64,000 bases of DNA from JAPYTK01 sp964401935. GTDB lineage: Bacteria > Myxococcota_A > Polyangia > Polyangiales > Polyangiaceae. A program made the translations under genes and the position numbers. This document shows positions 8,445-16,682 of the stretch, piece after piece (within the stretch, counting starts at the first letter, position 1; each line of letters starts with the position of its first letter). The notes beneath the pieces were generated by a model. It searched no databases and had not been told where the DNA came from. It saw only the letters and a list, made by a program, of their open reading frames with translations. The stretch covers positions 1 through 64,000 of the forward strand of contig CAYOAL010000020.1 of assembly GCA_964401935.1 (NCBI GenBank), in the 5' to 3' direction.

Positions 8445-10580
8445 GTGCCAGCCGTCGGAGAAGTGATCGCCGGCCGATACCGGCTCGACGCGCGGATCGG
8501 GGCTGGCGCCATGGGCTCGGTGTGGCGGGCCACCCACCTCGGGCTCGAGAGCTCGGTGGTGGTCAAGCTCTTGAGCGCCCCAGCCGCCCGCGATCCCGAG
8601 CTGCTCCGCCGGTTCGAGCAAGAGGCCGTGCTCGCCGCGCAGATCCGCAGCCAACATGTCGTGCGCGTCGACGACCACGGCCAGCACGAGGGCGTGCCGT
8701 TCATCGTGATGGAGCACGTGACCGGCGAGACGCTGCGCGCGTGGCTGACCCGAGCGCGGCGCCTCTCCGTCACCGAGACCGCGGATGTCATCACCCAGGT
8801 GAGCCGCGCCCTCGGCGCCGCCCACGATCTCGGCTTGGTCCACCGCGACATCAAGCCAGAGAACATCCTCGTCGCCCCCGGAGAGGAGCCCGGGGAGCGC
8901 CGCGTTTGCGTGGTCGACTTCGGCTGCGCGAAGGGCGCAGACACCATCGGCAGCCAGAGCGATCCCACCCGAACCGGCGAGCTCGTGGGCACGCCGCACT
9001 ACCTGAGCCCCGAGCAAGCGACCGGCGGCACGACCGTCGGTCCGGCGTCGGACATCTGGTCGCTGGGCGTGGTCGCGTTCGAGTGCCTCCTGGGGCGGAG
9101 GCCCTTCGAGGGTCCGGGGATCGCCGCGCTGCTCGTGGCCATTACCGAAGGCGCGATCCCTGTGCCTTCGCAGCTCGATCCGAGCGTCACCGACGTGATA
9201 GACGACTGGTTCCGCACCGTCCTCGCGCGCGACCCCGCAGCGCGCTTCGGCTCCGCGCGGGCGATGGCGCGCGCCTTCCAGCTGGCGATCGCGAGCGCCG
9301 CGGGCATGAGCGGTAGCCACGACGCGGGCACCGCCGCGCTAGACGGCGAGCTGTCCTCGGAGGCCATCACCACCGCCATCCTCCTCGACGCCCCAGAGCG
9401 CCGCTTCGAGGAGGCCGAGCACCCGACGCTGCGCCACGAACCTCCACCACGCGGCTCGGACGCCGAGCTGACGCGGGCCCGCGGGCTGCGACCCGTGGGT
9501 GCAGCCCGCGACGACGTCGCCCCGCGACGCGCGAGAGAGGAGGCGTCGCTCGGAGCCTCGGATGCCGCCGTCACGCTGCCTCACCTCGCAGATCTGAGCG
9601 ACGTCGATCCCGACATGGCGCAGCTGCCGCAGGAGATGGTCACCGCACGGCACCCAGCGGTGACCTTCGCCTCGGAGCCCGAAGAGATCTCGGCGGTGTC
9701 GCACGTGTCGTTCGCTGCGCCCGCCCCGCACCCCACGGCGCCCGCGCCGCCAACCGCGGCGGCGCCTCTCGCCGCTTCGCCCGCACCGCACGCCCCCGAC
9801 GTCGCGCTGCACGCGCCGTATGCCGCTCCGCCCGCGCCGCACGCCCCTCCGCCCGCCGCCGACGTCGCGCTGCACGCGCCGTACGCCGCTTCACCCGCAC
9901 CGCACGCCGCTCCGCCCTCCTCCGACGTCGCGCTGCACGCGCCGTACGCCGCTCCGCCCGCGCCGTATGCCGCGCTGCCCGAGCCGTACGCCGCGCAGCC
10001 GGCCGGCGTGCAGCCCCTGCCCATGCGTCCCAGCGCGTCCTCGTGGCCCGAGCCGATGCCCGCTGCGCCGATGGGAGCGCCGCACGGCGTCACGCCGATG
10101 GGATACCCCACGCCGCCGACGACAACGCCGAGCACACCTTCGCGCCTGGGCTGGTGGCTCGCCGCGGCGCTCGTGGTGGTCGTCGCTGGTGGCGGCGGAG
10201 GGTGGTACCTGAGCCGTGGCGCCGCCGACGACGATGAGGCGGCGGACACGGAGCGCGCCGAGCGCACGAGCGCCAAGAAGAAGCGCCGAGACCGCACGGA
10301 GGACACGCCGGAGAGCGACGCTCCCCCCGAGGCGTCGGGGAGCGAGCCGACCTCGAGCCCCGAGCCCTCCGAGCCAAGCCCCGCCCCGCAACCAGATCCC
10401 GCCGAGGGCGACCCCCGCCCGAGCCCCGCGCCGCCCCCAGCGCCGGCGCCAGCAGCGCCGCCCCCAGCGCCGCCAGCTCCTGCGCCACCCACCACGGCCC
10501 CGTCGCCCACGCCGGTGCGCCCCCCTTCCCCCGCCCCCTCGCAACCCAAGTCCACGACGCACCGCCGCACGCTCGACTGA
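8445..10580 (+). CDS. Ser/Thr protein kinase with long Ala-Pro linker and one TM helix
   Basis: A Hanks-type kinase: from GTG 8445 the Gly loop is GAGAMG (19-24), the Lys is in VVVK (41), followed by HRDIKPENI, VVDFGCAK and an SPEQATGG motif. After the kinase domain come about 250 residues of disordered Ala/Pro-rich linker containing a tandem repeat, then a single hydrophobic helix (LGWWLAAALVVVVAGGGGG) and an outer tail rich in Glu, Pro and Lys. The start is uncertain: the frame is open back to 8304, but the kinase family starts a few residues before GRYRL, so GTG 8445 or GTG 8463 is preferred. The gene is followed at once by a GNAT gene on the same strand, possibly co-transcribed. Confidence 0.9.
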   Translation: MPAVGEVIAGRYRLDARIGAGAMGSVWRATHLGLESSVVVKLLSAPAARDPELLRRFEQEAVLAAQIRSQHVVRVDDHGQHEGVPFIVMEHVTGETLRAWLTRARRLSVTETADVITQVSRALGAAHDLGLVHRDIKPENILVAPGEEPGERRVCVVDFGCAKGADTIGSQSDPTRTGELVGTPHYLSPEQATGGTTVGPASDIWSLGVVAFECLLGRRPFEGPGIAALLVAITEGAIPVPSQLDPSVTDVIDDWFRTVLARDPAARFGSARAMARAFQLAIASAAGMSGSHDAGTAALDGELSSEAITTAILLDAPERRFEEAEHPTLRHEPPPRGSDAELTRARGLRPVGAARDDVAPRRAREEASLGASDAAVTLPHLADLSDVDPDMAQLPQEMVTARHPAVTFASEPEEISAVSHVSFAAPAPHPTAPAPPTAAAPLAASPAPHAPDVALHAPYAAPPAPHAPPPAADVALHAPYAASPAPHAAPPSSDVALHAPYAAPPAPYAALPEPYAAQPAGVQPLPMRPSASSWPEPMPAAPMGAPHGVTPMGYPTPPTTTPSTPSRLGWWLAAALVVVVAGGGGGWYLSRGAADDDEAADTERAERTSAKKKRRDRTEDTPESDAPPEASGSEPTSSPEPSEPSPAPQPDPAEGDPRPSPAPPPAPAPAAPPPAPPAPAPPTTAPSPTPVRPPSPAPSQPKSTTHRRTLD
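9780..9990 (+). repeat. In-frame tandem repeat (about 65 bp, three units) in kinase linker
   Basis: The unit begins with gacgtcgcgctgcacgcgcc and encodes DVALHAPYAA followed by a PPAPHA-type stretch. It is present three times with small substitutions, all in frame. It lengthens the disordered linker between the kinase domain and the membrane helix. Length polymorphism between strains is likely. Confidence 0.8.
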
Positions 10581-10603
10581 GCGTGAACGTCTGCCAAGCC
10601 CGC

Positions 10604-11509
10604 ATGTCCGACGAGCTCTTGTTGCGCATCGATCGGGCGGAGGCGTCGAGCTGGGAGCACGGGATCGAGGCGATGCTGCGCGCGCAGCCCGGCCACGCGC
10701 GAGAGAGCCACGTGCTCGCGTGCGGCGCGACCCGCGCGTTCGCGACCCCCGACACGCACGTCCCGATGTTTAACCGTGTGCTCGGCCTGACCGCGAGCGA
10801 CCTCGGCCACCTCGACGCCATCCTCGCCTTCTACGCCACGCACCAGATCCCGGCTCGCTTCGATCTCTGCACCCAGACCTGCTCGAACGCGGTGCGAGCG
10901 GCCCTCACCGCGCGCGGCTTCGAGCCCAGCGCTGGGGAGTTTCACAGTCGACGCCTCTGGGCTCTCCCGGAGGAGATCACGCCGCCGCCGGAGACGGTCG
11001 AGGTGCGCCGCCTCACCCGCGACACGATCGACACCTGGCTCGCGATCGACGAGGTGGTGTGGCCCGGCGCGCGTGGTGACAGGCGGGCGCGGCTCTTGGC
11101 CACCTTGGACGCGCCACGCTTTCATCGCTTCCTCGCCCACGTCGACGTCGGGTTCGACGCCGACGTCGCTGCCACGCAGCCCCCGCCAGCCCAACGAGGG
11201 GGAGCCTCCCCCGAGGGCTCGAGGGCGCGACCAGCGGTAGCGCTCGGCCGCTTGGAGATCGTCGATCGCGTCGCCCTCTGCAACGGCGCGGGCACCCTCC
11301 CTGCCCATCGACGCAAGGGATGTCAGGCGTCCTTGATCAGCCGACGCCTTCGCGTTGCGCAGGAGGTGGGCTGCGACGTGATCACCGCGCTCGTCACGCC
11401 AGGCTCGAGCAGCGACCGCAACCTGCAGCGCTGTGGCCTCCACCGCCACGCGGATCGTGAGGTGTGGCAGCTCCCCCGATGGCACGCGCACCCGTTCTAC
11501 GCGACGTGA
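10604..11509 (+). CDS. GNAT family N-acetyltransferase
   Basis: The C-terminal third has the GNAT acetyl-CoA binding pattern: a strand GRLEIVDRVALC, then GAGTLPAHRRKGCQASLISRRL, matching the R-x-x-G-x-G/A loop (here RRKGCQ), and LQRCGL at the motif B/N-asn region. The first half looks like a degenerate second GNAT repeat, common in tandem GNATs. An insertion rich in Pro, Gly and Arg (about residues 190-215) interrupts the C-terminal domain. The substrate is unknown. ATG 10604 is chosen; GTG 10583 adds seven residues. It follows the kinase gene by about 20 bases. Confidence 0.75.
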   Translation: MSDELLLRIDRAEASSWEHGIEAMLRAQPGHARESHVLACGATRAFATPDTHVPMFNRVLGLTASDLGHLDAILAFYATHQIPARFDLCTQTCSNAVRAALTARGFEPSAGEFHSRRLWALPEEITPPPETVEVRRLTRDTIDTWLAIDEVVWPGARGDRRARLLATLDAPRFHRFLAHVDVGFDADVAATQPPPAQRGGASPEGSRARPAVALGRLEIVDRVALCNGAGTLPAHRRKGCQASLISRRLRVAQEVGCDVITALVTPGSSSDRNLQRCGLHRHADREVWQLPRWHAHPFYAT

Positions 11510-11590
11510 GCGGCACCGCGTGACGGAGGTGCACGGGCCGAGCGGCGGAGCGAGCAGGGCGGCGGAGCGAGCCGGGCGGCGGAGCGGTGT

Positions 11591-12127
11591 TCAGAAGGCC
11601 CAGCCCACGAGCGCGTCGGCGATGGGATACACACCGACGAAGTCGGGCTCGCCGTCTCCCTCGAGCACGTCGACCGCGTGAACCTGCGGCCCGATCCCGA
11701 TGCGGAGCATCAAGGTGTCCTCGATGAGAAACGAGTAGCCGAGGGTGAGCACCCAGCTCACGGCGAGGCCCGAGGGGGCGTCCGGTTGGTGCAGAGAGGC
11801 CCAATACACCCGCGCCCCAGGTGACAAGTAGAGGCCCTCGGGGGCCACCCCGTAGAGGAAGAACTGCGCGCGGAGCTCGCCACCCACGCCGAACACGTCA
11901 TCGCTGACGTACCACGGCCGGTAATACTGGGCGGCCAGCCGCAACGAGAAGTCGTCGAGGATGACGCGTTCGTAAGCGAGCCCGAGCACGCCGAGGCTGA
12001 GGTCGGCCACGAGCACGTTGGCGGCAGGGGTGTCGTCGGCGAGGGGCGTGTCGCTGGCGCTAGCCCGGTGGGGCGCGAAGCTCACCAGCGCGCCCAACAC
12101 CAGCATCGCTCGCCACCACCGCAACAA
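11591..12127 (-). CDS. Predicted outer-membrane beta-barrel protein
   Basis: The product (178 residues) has an N-terminal signal peptide (MLRWWRAMLVLGALVSFA, cleavage probably after ASA) followed by alternating hydrophobic/polar strands such as SLRLAAQYYRPWYV, GGELRAQFFLYG and LYLSPGARVYWAS. It ends in Phe after an aromatic strand (DALVGWAF), the classic outer-membrane barrel C-terminal signal. It fits a small eight-strand barrel of the DUF3575/OmpW-like size. No specific ligand or partner can be inferred. The next gene upstream on the same strand ends 19 bases away, suggesting one operon with the two lipoproteins. Confidence 0.7.
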   Translation of the reverse strand: MLRWWRAMLVLGALVSFAPHRASASDTPLADDTPAANVLVADLSLGVLGLAYERVILDDFSLRLAAQYYRPWYVSDDVFGVGGELRAQFFLYGVAPEGLYLSPGARVYWASLHQPDAPSGLAVSWVLTLGYSFLIEDTLMLRIGIGPQVHAVDVLEGDGEPDFVGVYPIADALVGWAF

Positions 12128-12145
12128 GCCCGAGACGGTACCACG

Positions 12146-12571
12146 TTACTCGACCACGGCGCGGTAGGTCTTGGTCGCGCAGGCGGTGGCGATGGTGACC
12201 CTGGCCGACCCACGCTGGGCCCCGGACAGGACGAAGGTCGGCTCACCGGTGCGACGGTAGGCGCGCCGCACCTCGAGGACGGCGTCGTCGTCGGTGGTGA
12301 CGGTCACGCGCTCGCACGCGCCGCCGTGCCCCCAACCTCCTTCGGGATTGACGCAATAGCCCCAACACCCCACCGCCATCGCCACCCCCGCCGACAGGCG
12401 GATGTCGCGGCGCTCGTCGGTGTCGACGAGCTCGGCGGTGAGCGTAGGGGGCGCGCCCGTGATCTGCACGAGCGCCACCTCGGACTCGGGTGGCAGCGGC
12501 TCCGGACAGCCGAGGAGCGACGTGAGCGAGAGCACGATCAACAGCGCGGAGGCTCGTCCTTGGGAGCTCAT
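12146..12571 (-). CDS. Lipoprotein of unknown function
   Basis: A short lipoprotein (141 residues): signal peptide with the hydrophobic core ALLIVLSLTSLLG followed by Cys (lipobox LLGC). The mature part has two close Cys (GCWGYC) plus two others (GACER, TACAT) and predicted beta-strands, resembling a small Ig-like domain of the kind that follows (DDAVLEVRRAYRRTGE, GSARVTI). The ATG overlaps the stop of the next upstream gene (ATGA at 12568-12571), so the two lipoproteins are translationally coupled. No family recognised. Confidence 0.65.
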   Translation of the reverse strand: MSSQGRASALLIVLSLTSLLGCPEPLPPESEVALVQITGAPPTLTAELVDTDERRDIRLSAGVAMAVGCWGYCVNPEGGWGHGGACERVTVTTDDDAVLEVRRAYRRTGEPTFVLSGAQRGSARVTIATACATKTYRAVVE

Positions 12572-13260
12572 GGCAGCACCTCCAGCGCGAGCTCGCGCAC
12601 CTGTCCGAGCGCGGCGATGTTCACGTTCACGCGTCCAGGGCTCCGGGCCACCAACCGATACCAGCCAAACACGATGTCCTGCACGATCGCGATCGGCTCC
12701 TCGCCCTCGAGCACGTCAACTTCGAAGACGGTCTCGAAGAGCCCGAGGAGCGCCTGCGTGCTGCTGAACGCCTCCACCGACAGGAGGATCTCGTCCCCGG
12801 TGAGGAGCACGCCCTCCTTGGCCACGCTGCCGAGCACGTCGCCCGCGTCGTTGTGTTTGACGAGCCTGAGCTCGGTCGCCTCCGCCACCCACACGTGGAT
12901 GAAGTCGATCACCTCCTCGTCGGGTCCGAGGATGAGCAGCGCCGTCGCGCCAGCGACGTGGCCGGTGATGACCGCATCCTCGACGCCGATCACCTCGGGG
13001 TCGGCGGCGACCAGGGTCATCCCCGGTCCCGAGTTTCCGGCGAGGTCGTAGTCGATGCCGAGCCCGAGGGCGGCTCCCTCCGCGAGCGGCGCGTCCATCC
13101 CTTGGCGCAGACACGCCTGCGCGAGGACGCCACACTCGGGACGCACACTGGCTTGGCCGAGCGCTCCCCCCGAGGGGGGCGGTCCGATATCGGAGGTGTC
13201 GCCGGCGCCGCAACCGCTGGCGAGCAACGCGAGAGTAGAAGAAAGCACGATGTGTCGCAT
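12568..13260 (-). CDS. Lipoprotein of unknown function
   Basis: The signal peptide MRHIVLSSTLALLASGC is a clean lipobox (ASGC), giving a lipid-anchored protein of about 214 mature residues. Two Cys pairs near the start (ECGVLAQAC) may form a disulfide. The rest looks like two beta-sandwich domains, one of them similar to bacterial Ig-like repeats (DPEVIGVEDAVITGHVAGATALLI). It heads the small operon with the 12146 lipoprotein and the 11591 outer-membrane barrel. The function is unknown; an envelope complex is a plausible guess. Confidence 0.65.
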   Translation of the reverse strand: MRHIVLSSTLALLASGCGAGDTSDIGPPPSGGALGQASVRPECGVLAQACLRQGMDAPLAEGAALGLGIDYDLAGNSGPGMTLVAADPEVIGVEDAVITGHVAGATALLILGPDEEVIDFIHVWVAEATELRLVKHNDAGDVLGSVAKEGVLLTGDEILLSVEAFSSTQALLGLFETVFEVDVLEGEEPIAIVQDIVFGWYRLVARSPGRVNVNIAALGQVRELALEVLP

Positions 13261-13454
13261 GCTCGCCCCTCTTCACACGCCGTGCCACGACCACGCGCTG
13301 GCGCTCTTTCAACCCGCTGCCCAAGCGAACCTCGCGCGATCGCTCGCCGCACCGAGATCTGCGCCAGCGCGCGCGACGCAGACGAAGCTGACATCGCTGT
13401 CCCACAACGACAGCCATGTCAGAGAAGGTAACGCGCAGGGCTCCCGCGTCGGCC

Positions 13455-14156
13455 TCACTCCGCGCGATAGAACCACAGCGGCTGCGGCGCGTCGGGGTCT
13501 TGCTCGGGGTTCTCGCTCACCGTGAACAACCCCGCGCCGTCGGCGGCGAAGGCGATGGCCTCTCCTTGCACCTCTGGCTCAACGAGCACCGGACACGGAG
13601 TGTTGTGAGCCAGCGCCTCCGCGAGCGTCACTCCTTCTCCTCGGGGCACGACGTAGGCGGCGTCGTAGGTGCGTAAGACCACCTCCGCTCCACTCGGTGA
13701 CACGTCACCCGCGGTGATGAACAGCGAGCCCGAGAAGGGCGGCTCGGTGAGATCGAGCGCCGCCACCCACTCGAGCTCTGCGACGTCGCCCGCGCGGTGA
13801 GGGGCAGCCTTGCGGTAAACACCGCTCTGCCCCACCACGCTCTTGGTGACGATGAACAATGCCCCGCTGTCGGGATCGATCAATAGCGTCTCCGCGTCTT
13901 GCGCCCTGTCGGGGTAGGTGAGGGTCATCAGGAACGCGCCCTCGATCGTGCCCACCGACAGCGGCTGCTCGAGCGCGACGCTCGGCTCCGGCACCACGTA
14001 GATCCTCACGTCCCCCGCGACCCGACCGCGGTGCTCGCCCGCCGCGTAGCTGGGGCACGACGATGGCGGCGGGCCGGGTTCGAGGGGCGCCTCGGGGGAG
14101 CAGCCGGCTGCGACTGCGCAATGGACGGCGAGCCCCCACGCTCCCGACCGCTTCAC
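13455..14156 (-). CDS. Lipoprotein, beta-propeller-like fragment
   Basis: From GTG 14156 the protein begins with VKRSG, a hydrophobic stretch and lipobox VAAGC. The mature part contains repeated strands with DPDSGALFIVTKS, SGSLFITAGDVSPSGAEV and VLRTYDAAYVV, the look of propeller blades as in esterase-like or phytase-like lipoproteins. At about 230 residues it is shorter than a full propeller. The frame continues upstream to 14261, but that segment is Cys-rich, covers an AT-rich promoter-like area, and does not look translated. The function is unknown. Confidence 0.6.
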   Translation of the reverse strand: MKRSGAWGLAVHCAVAAGCSPEAPLEPGPPPSSCPSYAAGEHRGRVAGDVRIYVVPEPSVALEQPLSVGTIEGAFLMTLTYPDRAQDAETLLIDPDSGALFIVTKSVVGQSGVYRKAAPHRAGDVAELEWVAALDLTEPPFSGSLFITAGDVSPSGAEVVLRTYDAAYVVPRGEGVTLAEALAHNTPCPVLVEPEVQGEAIAFAADGAGLFTVSENPEQDPDAPQPLWFYRAE

Positions 14157-14235
14157 GACTTCCCTCGCATCGCCTCGAGGAGGACACACCATCGGAGGGA
14201 AAGTGGCCAGCAGACAACAACACGAACGCGCCACC

Positions 14236-14295
14236 GCTGGCTTACATACACATACACACAATTACAATGTAGCTAAATATCTGCACACCTAAGTC
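14236..14295. promoter_or_regulatory. AT-rich intergenic island, likely divergent promoter
   Basis: A sudden low-GC stretch (tacatacacatacacac, then aattacaatgtagctaaata) in a 70% GC region, between two divergently transcribed lipoprotein genes. Such islands usually hold promoters. I could not settle on one -35/-10 pair with confidence. Confidence 0.45.
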
Positions 14296-14319
14296 GTGCG
14301 GCGTGATACACCTACCGCC

Positions 14320-15423
14320 ATGAACTCGACCGCGATGAAGCGCGCTGCGCTCTTGCTCACCCTCTGCGCGACCGCCGGCACCGCCACGCTCGGGTGCCGA
14401 GGCGAAGACGCCGCGCAGAGCCTCGACGCGACGAGCACGGGCCAGGCGGCCATCCTCGACGGGACCCCCGAGTCCGTCGGCGTGCTCGGATTCCTCAACG
14501 CCCCCACAACCACCTTTTTGGTGCTCGACGAGCAGGTGCCTCTCGACCGGCGCGCGGCCGAGAACCTCATCGCCCACCGCGACGGCGCCGATGGCGTCCC
14601 TGGCACCGCCGACGACAACCCGTTCGATGACATCGCGGAGGTGGATGATGTGCCCTACGTGGGTCCGGCCACCCTCGCCAAGCTGCTGGCGTTCGCACGC
14701 GCCGAGGGCTTCGTCCCCGAGGGCGAAGACCTGCTCGGCGTCTTCGACAACGTCGCGTTCACCGTCAACGAGGCCACGGCCACGCTCGCGTTGGTGAACA
14801 CCGCCACCTACGACCACCTCGACGTGGAGCTCGCGCTCGACCGCCGCGCCGTCGACTCCATCTTCGCCGCCCGCGAGCTCAAGAGCCTGCTCCAGCTCTC
14901 GGAGCTCTACTACGTCGGGCAGTCGGCGATGTTGAAGCTCCGGGACGCCGCGTACAGCGGACCGCTCAAGGGCCTCTCGGAGGAGTGCACGGCGCACCTC
15001 GAGTGCGAGAGCGGCCTCTGCGCCGGGCTCACGCTCCGCGACTACGGCTGGTGTATGGAGCCGTGGACGGCGGGAGACTTCGCGTCGAGCACCAGCGTCG
15101 GCATCCCCGACGACGGTACCGCGGTCACCAGCTCGATCGACGTCGCGGGCCTCGCCAGCGTGCCCCTCGACGTGAGCGTCACGCTCGACATCACGCACCC
15201 GCGCAAGCAAGACCTCGTCGTGGTGCTCCATCAGCCGGGCGGCGCGTCCGGCGTGTTGTGGGACCACGAGGCCAACCCGCCCTCGTTCATCGGCGTCGCC
15301 CCTGGCGTCGAAGGCGACAACATGGTGAACGGCGAGTGGATCCTCGAGGTCACCGACACGGTCACCGGCGAGAGCGGCACCATCCACGGCTGGTCGATGT
15401 GGATCAGCAGCAACTGGGACTGA
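14320..15423 (+). CDS. Lipoprotein with helix-hairpin-helix repeats and proprotein-convertase P-domain
   Basis: Start ATG 14320 gives MNSTAMKRAALLLTLCATA and lipobox TLGC. Residues about 45-210 hold two related segments built like helix-hairpin-helix units (LDRRAAENLIAHR with VPYVGPATLAKLL, and LDRRAVDSIFAAR with LYYVGQSAMLKL). These resemble the HhH repeats seen in ComEA/GspK-like proteins. A short Cys-containing linker follows (CTAHLECESGLC), then a C-terminal P-domain (about 245-368): VSVTLDITHPRKQDLVVVL, NMVNGEWILEVTDTV and GTIHGWSMWI, the hallmark strands of subtilisin/kexin P-domains. No protease domain is present. It is probably a surface adhesion or binding protein; the combination is unusual. 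Confidence 0.8.
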   Translation: MNSTAMKRAALLLTLCATAGTATLGCRGEDAAQSLDATSTGQAAILDGTPESVGVLGFLNAPTTTFLVLDEQVPLDRRAAENLIAHRDGADGVPGTADDNPFDDIAEVDDVPYVGPATLAKLLAFARAEGFVPEGEDLLGVFDNVAFTVNEATATLALVNTATYDHLDVELALDRRAVDSIFAARELKSLLQLSELYYVGQSAMLKLRDAAYSGPLKGLSEECTAHLECESGLCAGLTLRDYGWCMEPWTAGDFASSTSVGIPDDGTAVTSSIDVAGLASVPLDVSVTLDITHPRKQDLVVVLHQPGGASGVLWDHEANPPSFIGVAPGVEGDNMVNGEWILEVTDTVTGESGTIHGWSMWISSNWD

Positions 15424-15457
15424 AGCCCGGCTCCGAGGACATCGTCGCGCTGCTCGG

Positions 15458-16264
15458 CTACGCTGCCGAGTCGACGCTGTCGAGGCGCCGCTCGATCACC
15501 TCGATGCAGGCGGGCACGTCGCGGACGTCGTCGACGACGAAGTGAGCCGCGGCGAGGCGACGGTAGGCGCGCGCTCGTAGGCGCGCCTGCTCGGGGACGG
15601 AGAGCGCGTCCCAGCGCGCGCGGGACATCCCCACTTCGTTGCCGCTCAGCGCCACCCCGATCGTCCACGCACCGGCCGCACGACCGGCCTCGACGCCGGC
15701 GACCGTGTCGTCGACCACCACCGCACGACGAGGCGACACGCCGCCGAGCCGCTCGAGACACAGGTGACACATGTCCGGCGCGGGGCGGCCGCGCGCTACA
15801 TCGCTCGCGCTCACCACCACGTCGACCTCGAGCCCCTGATCGAGCGCCTCGCGACGGCAGACCACCGCCATCGCGGCGTCGTAGCCGGTGGTGGTTCCGA
15901 CCGCGACGCCACGCGCGCGGAGCACCTCCACCACGTCGAGGACCCCCTCGACGAGCCGCGCGCGGCGCGGCAGGCACTCCCTCAACAGCGGCACGAACCG
16001 CCGGTAGAGGCGCTCGACGTCGCCCTCCTCGGGGTCGCGCCCACGCGCGCGGCGCCACCGCTCGAGCACCGCGGACGCGGTGAGGATGGCGCGCGTGTGG
16101 TCGCGCTTGGCGGTACCCATCGGGGCCCGCGCCTCCTCGACGGTGATGGGGACCCCATCGGCCGCGAACGCCGCCACGAACGCGTCCACTGGCGCCATCG
16201 AGCCGTAGTCGGTGATCGTCCCTGCCCAGTCGAACACCACCGCCTCGATCTGCGCTGTTCCCAT
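15458..16264 (-). CDS. phnX: Phosphonoacetaldehyde hydrolase (phosphonatase)
   Basis: A HAD-superfamily enzyme that cleaves the C-P bond of phosphonoacetaldehyde to acetaldehyde and phosphate, the second step of 2-aminoethylphosphonate use. The motif FDWAGT holds the nucleophile Asp12. ARAPMGTAKRDH holds Lys53, the Schiff-base lysine that separates PhnX from other HAD enzymes. GTTTGYD is motif II, and VVVDDTVAGVEAG the acidic motif III; the C-terminal SGNEVG block is also typical. Length (268) matches the family. The usual partner phnW (aminotransferase) is not in the window, but a LysR gene of the phosphonate type lies 1 kb away. It is convergent with the P-domain lipoprotein gene. Confidence 0.92.
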   Translation of the reverse strand: MGTAQIEAVVFDWAGTITDYGSMAPVDAFVAAFAADGVPITVEEARAPMGTAKRDHTRAILTASAVLERWRRARGRDPEEGDVERLYRRFVPLLRECLPRRARLVEGVLDVVEVLRARGVAVGTTTGYDAAMAVVCRREALDQGLEVDVVVSASDVARGRPAPDMCHLCLERLGGVSPRRAVVVDDTVAGVEAGRAAGAWTIGVALSGNEVGMSRARWDALSVPEQARLRARAYRRLAAAHFVVDDVRDVPACIEVIERRLDSVDSAA

Positions 16265-16404
16265 GGGTGAAGCCTAGGCGACGATCCTTCATTCATAAAT
16301 ACGAACTAATATATACATTACATTGATAAAACCTATGAACGAGGACGTCGTGCTCCCTGCCGCGCGACCGGCGAGGGGGGCAGCGCGGTCGTCACAGGGG
16401 AGAG
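16265..16404. promoter_or_regulatory. AT-rich segment upstream of phnX
   Basis: Bases 16284-16345 are strikingly AT-rich (runs such as cataaatacgaactaatata) compared with the flanks. The segment lies just upstream of the phnX start on the minus strand and is the likely phnX promoter/operator region. It is the second such island in 2 kb. No gene is seen here. Confidence 0.45.
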
Positions 16405-16500
16405 ACGATGACGATGCACCTCGATCGCTGCGCCGATAATCTGCTCTGTTAGGCTCTCTTCCAACGGCCAAACAGCATCTCCGTGCCTCCGTGGTGATCC
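16405..16500 (-). pseudogene. Remnant of a GxxExxY-family gene
   Basis: On the minus strand a frame reads EESLTEQIIGAAIEVHRH, which matches the N-terminal signature of GxxExxY proteins (LTExIIGAAIEVHRxLGPG). The match stops right after the His: the expected LGPG and SVYEE blocks are missing and the frame becomes Arg/Pro-rich. Directly upstream (16479-16495, minus strand) is ccacggaggcacggag, a repeat type often seen before genes of this family. I read this as the truncated 5' end of a dead gene rather than a working one. Confidence 0.6.
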
Positions 16501-16682
16501 CATCGGAAGTTGCCCGTAGTGAAACTTCCACCCAGGGGCGGATGTGCGCTCACTCGATGGCAGCGCGACCGGGGGCGGCGACGATCTGCGCTGGGCGGCC
16601 ACGCCCCCTCCGAGATGCGCTCCTCAGCGCATCAAGCGCATGAACTTGTGAGCCACGCGGAGCCGTGCGATCACTGCTCCTC
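16501..16682. other. Intergenic, nothing recognised
   Basis: About 180 bases between the GxxExxY remnant and the lipoprotein start. It must carry the promoter of the plus-strand lipoprotein gene. No hairpin, tRNA or small gene is evident. Confidence 0.4.

Noticed and set aside
9581..11491. Long minus-strand frame rich in Gly and Ala
   Set aside because: Antisense to the second kinase's linker and the GNAT gene; the Ala/Gly repeat only mirrors the Pro/Ala linker.
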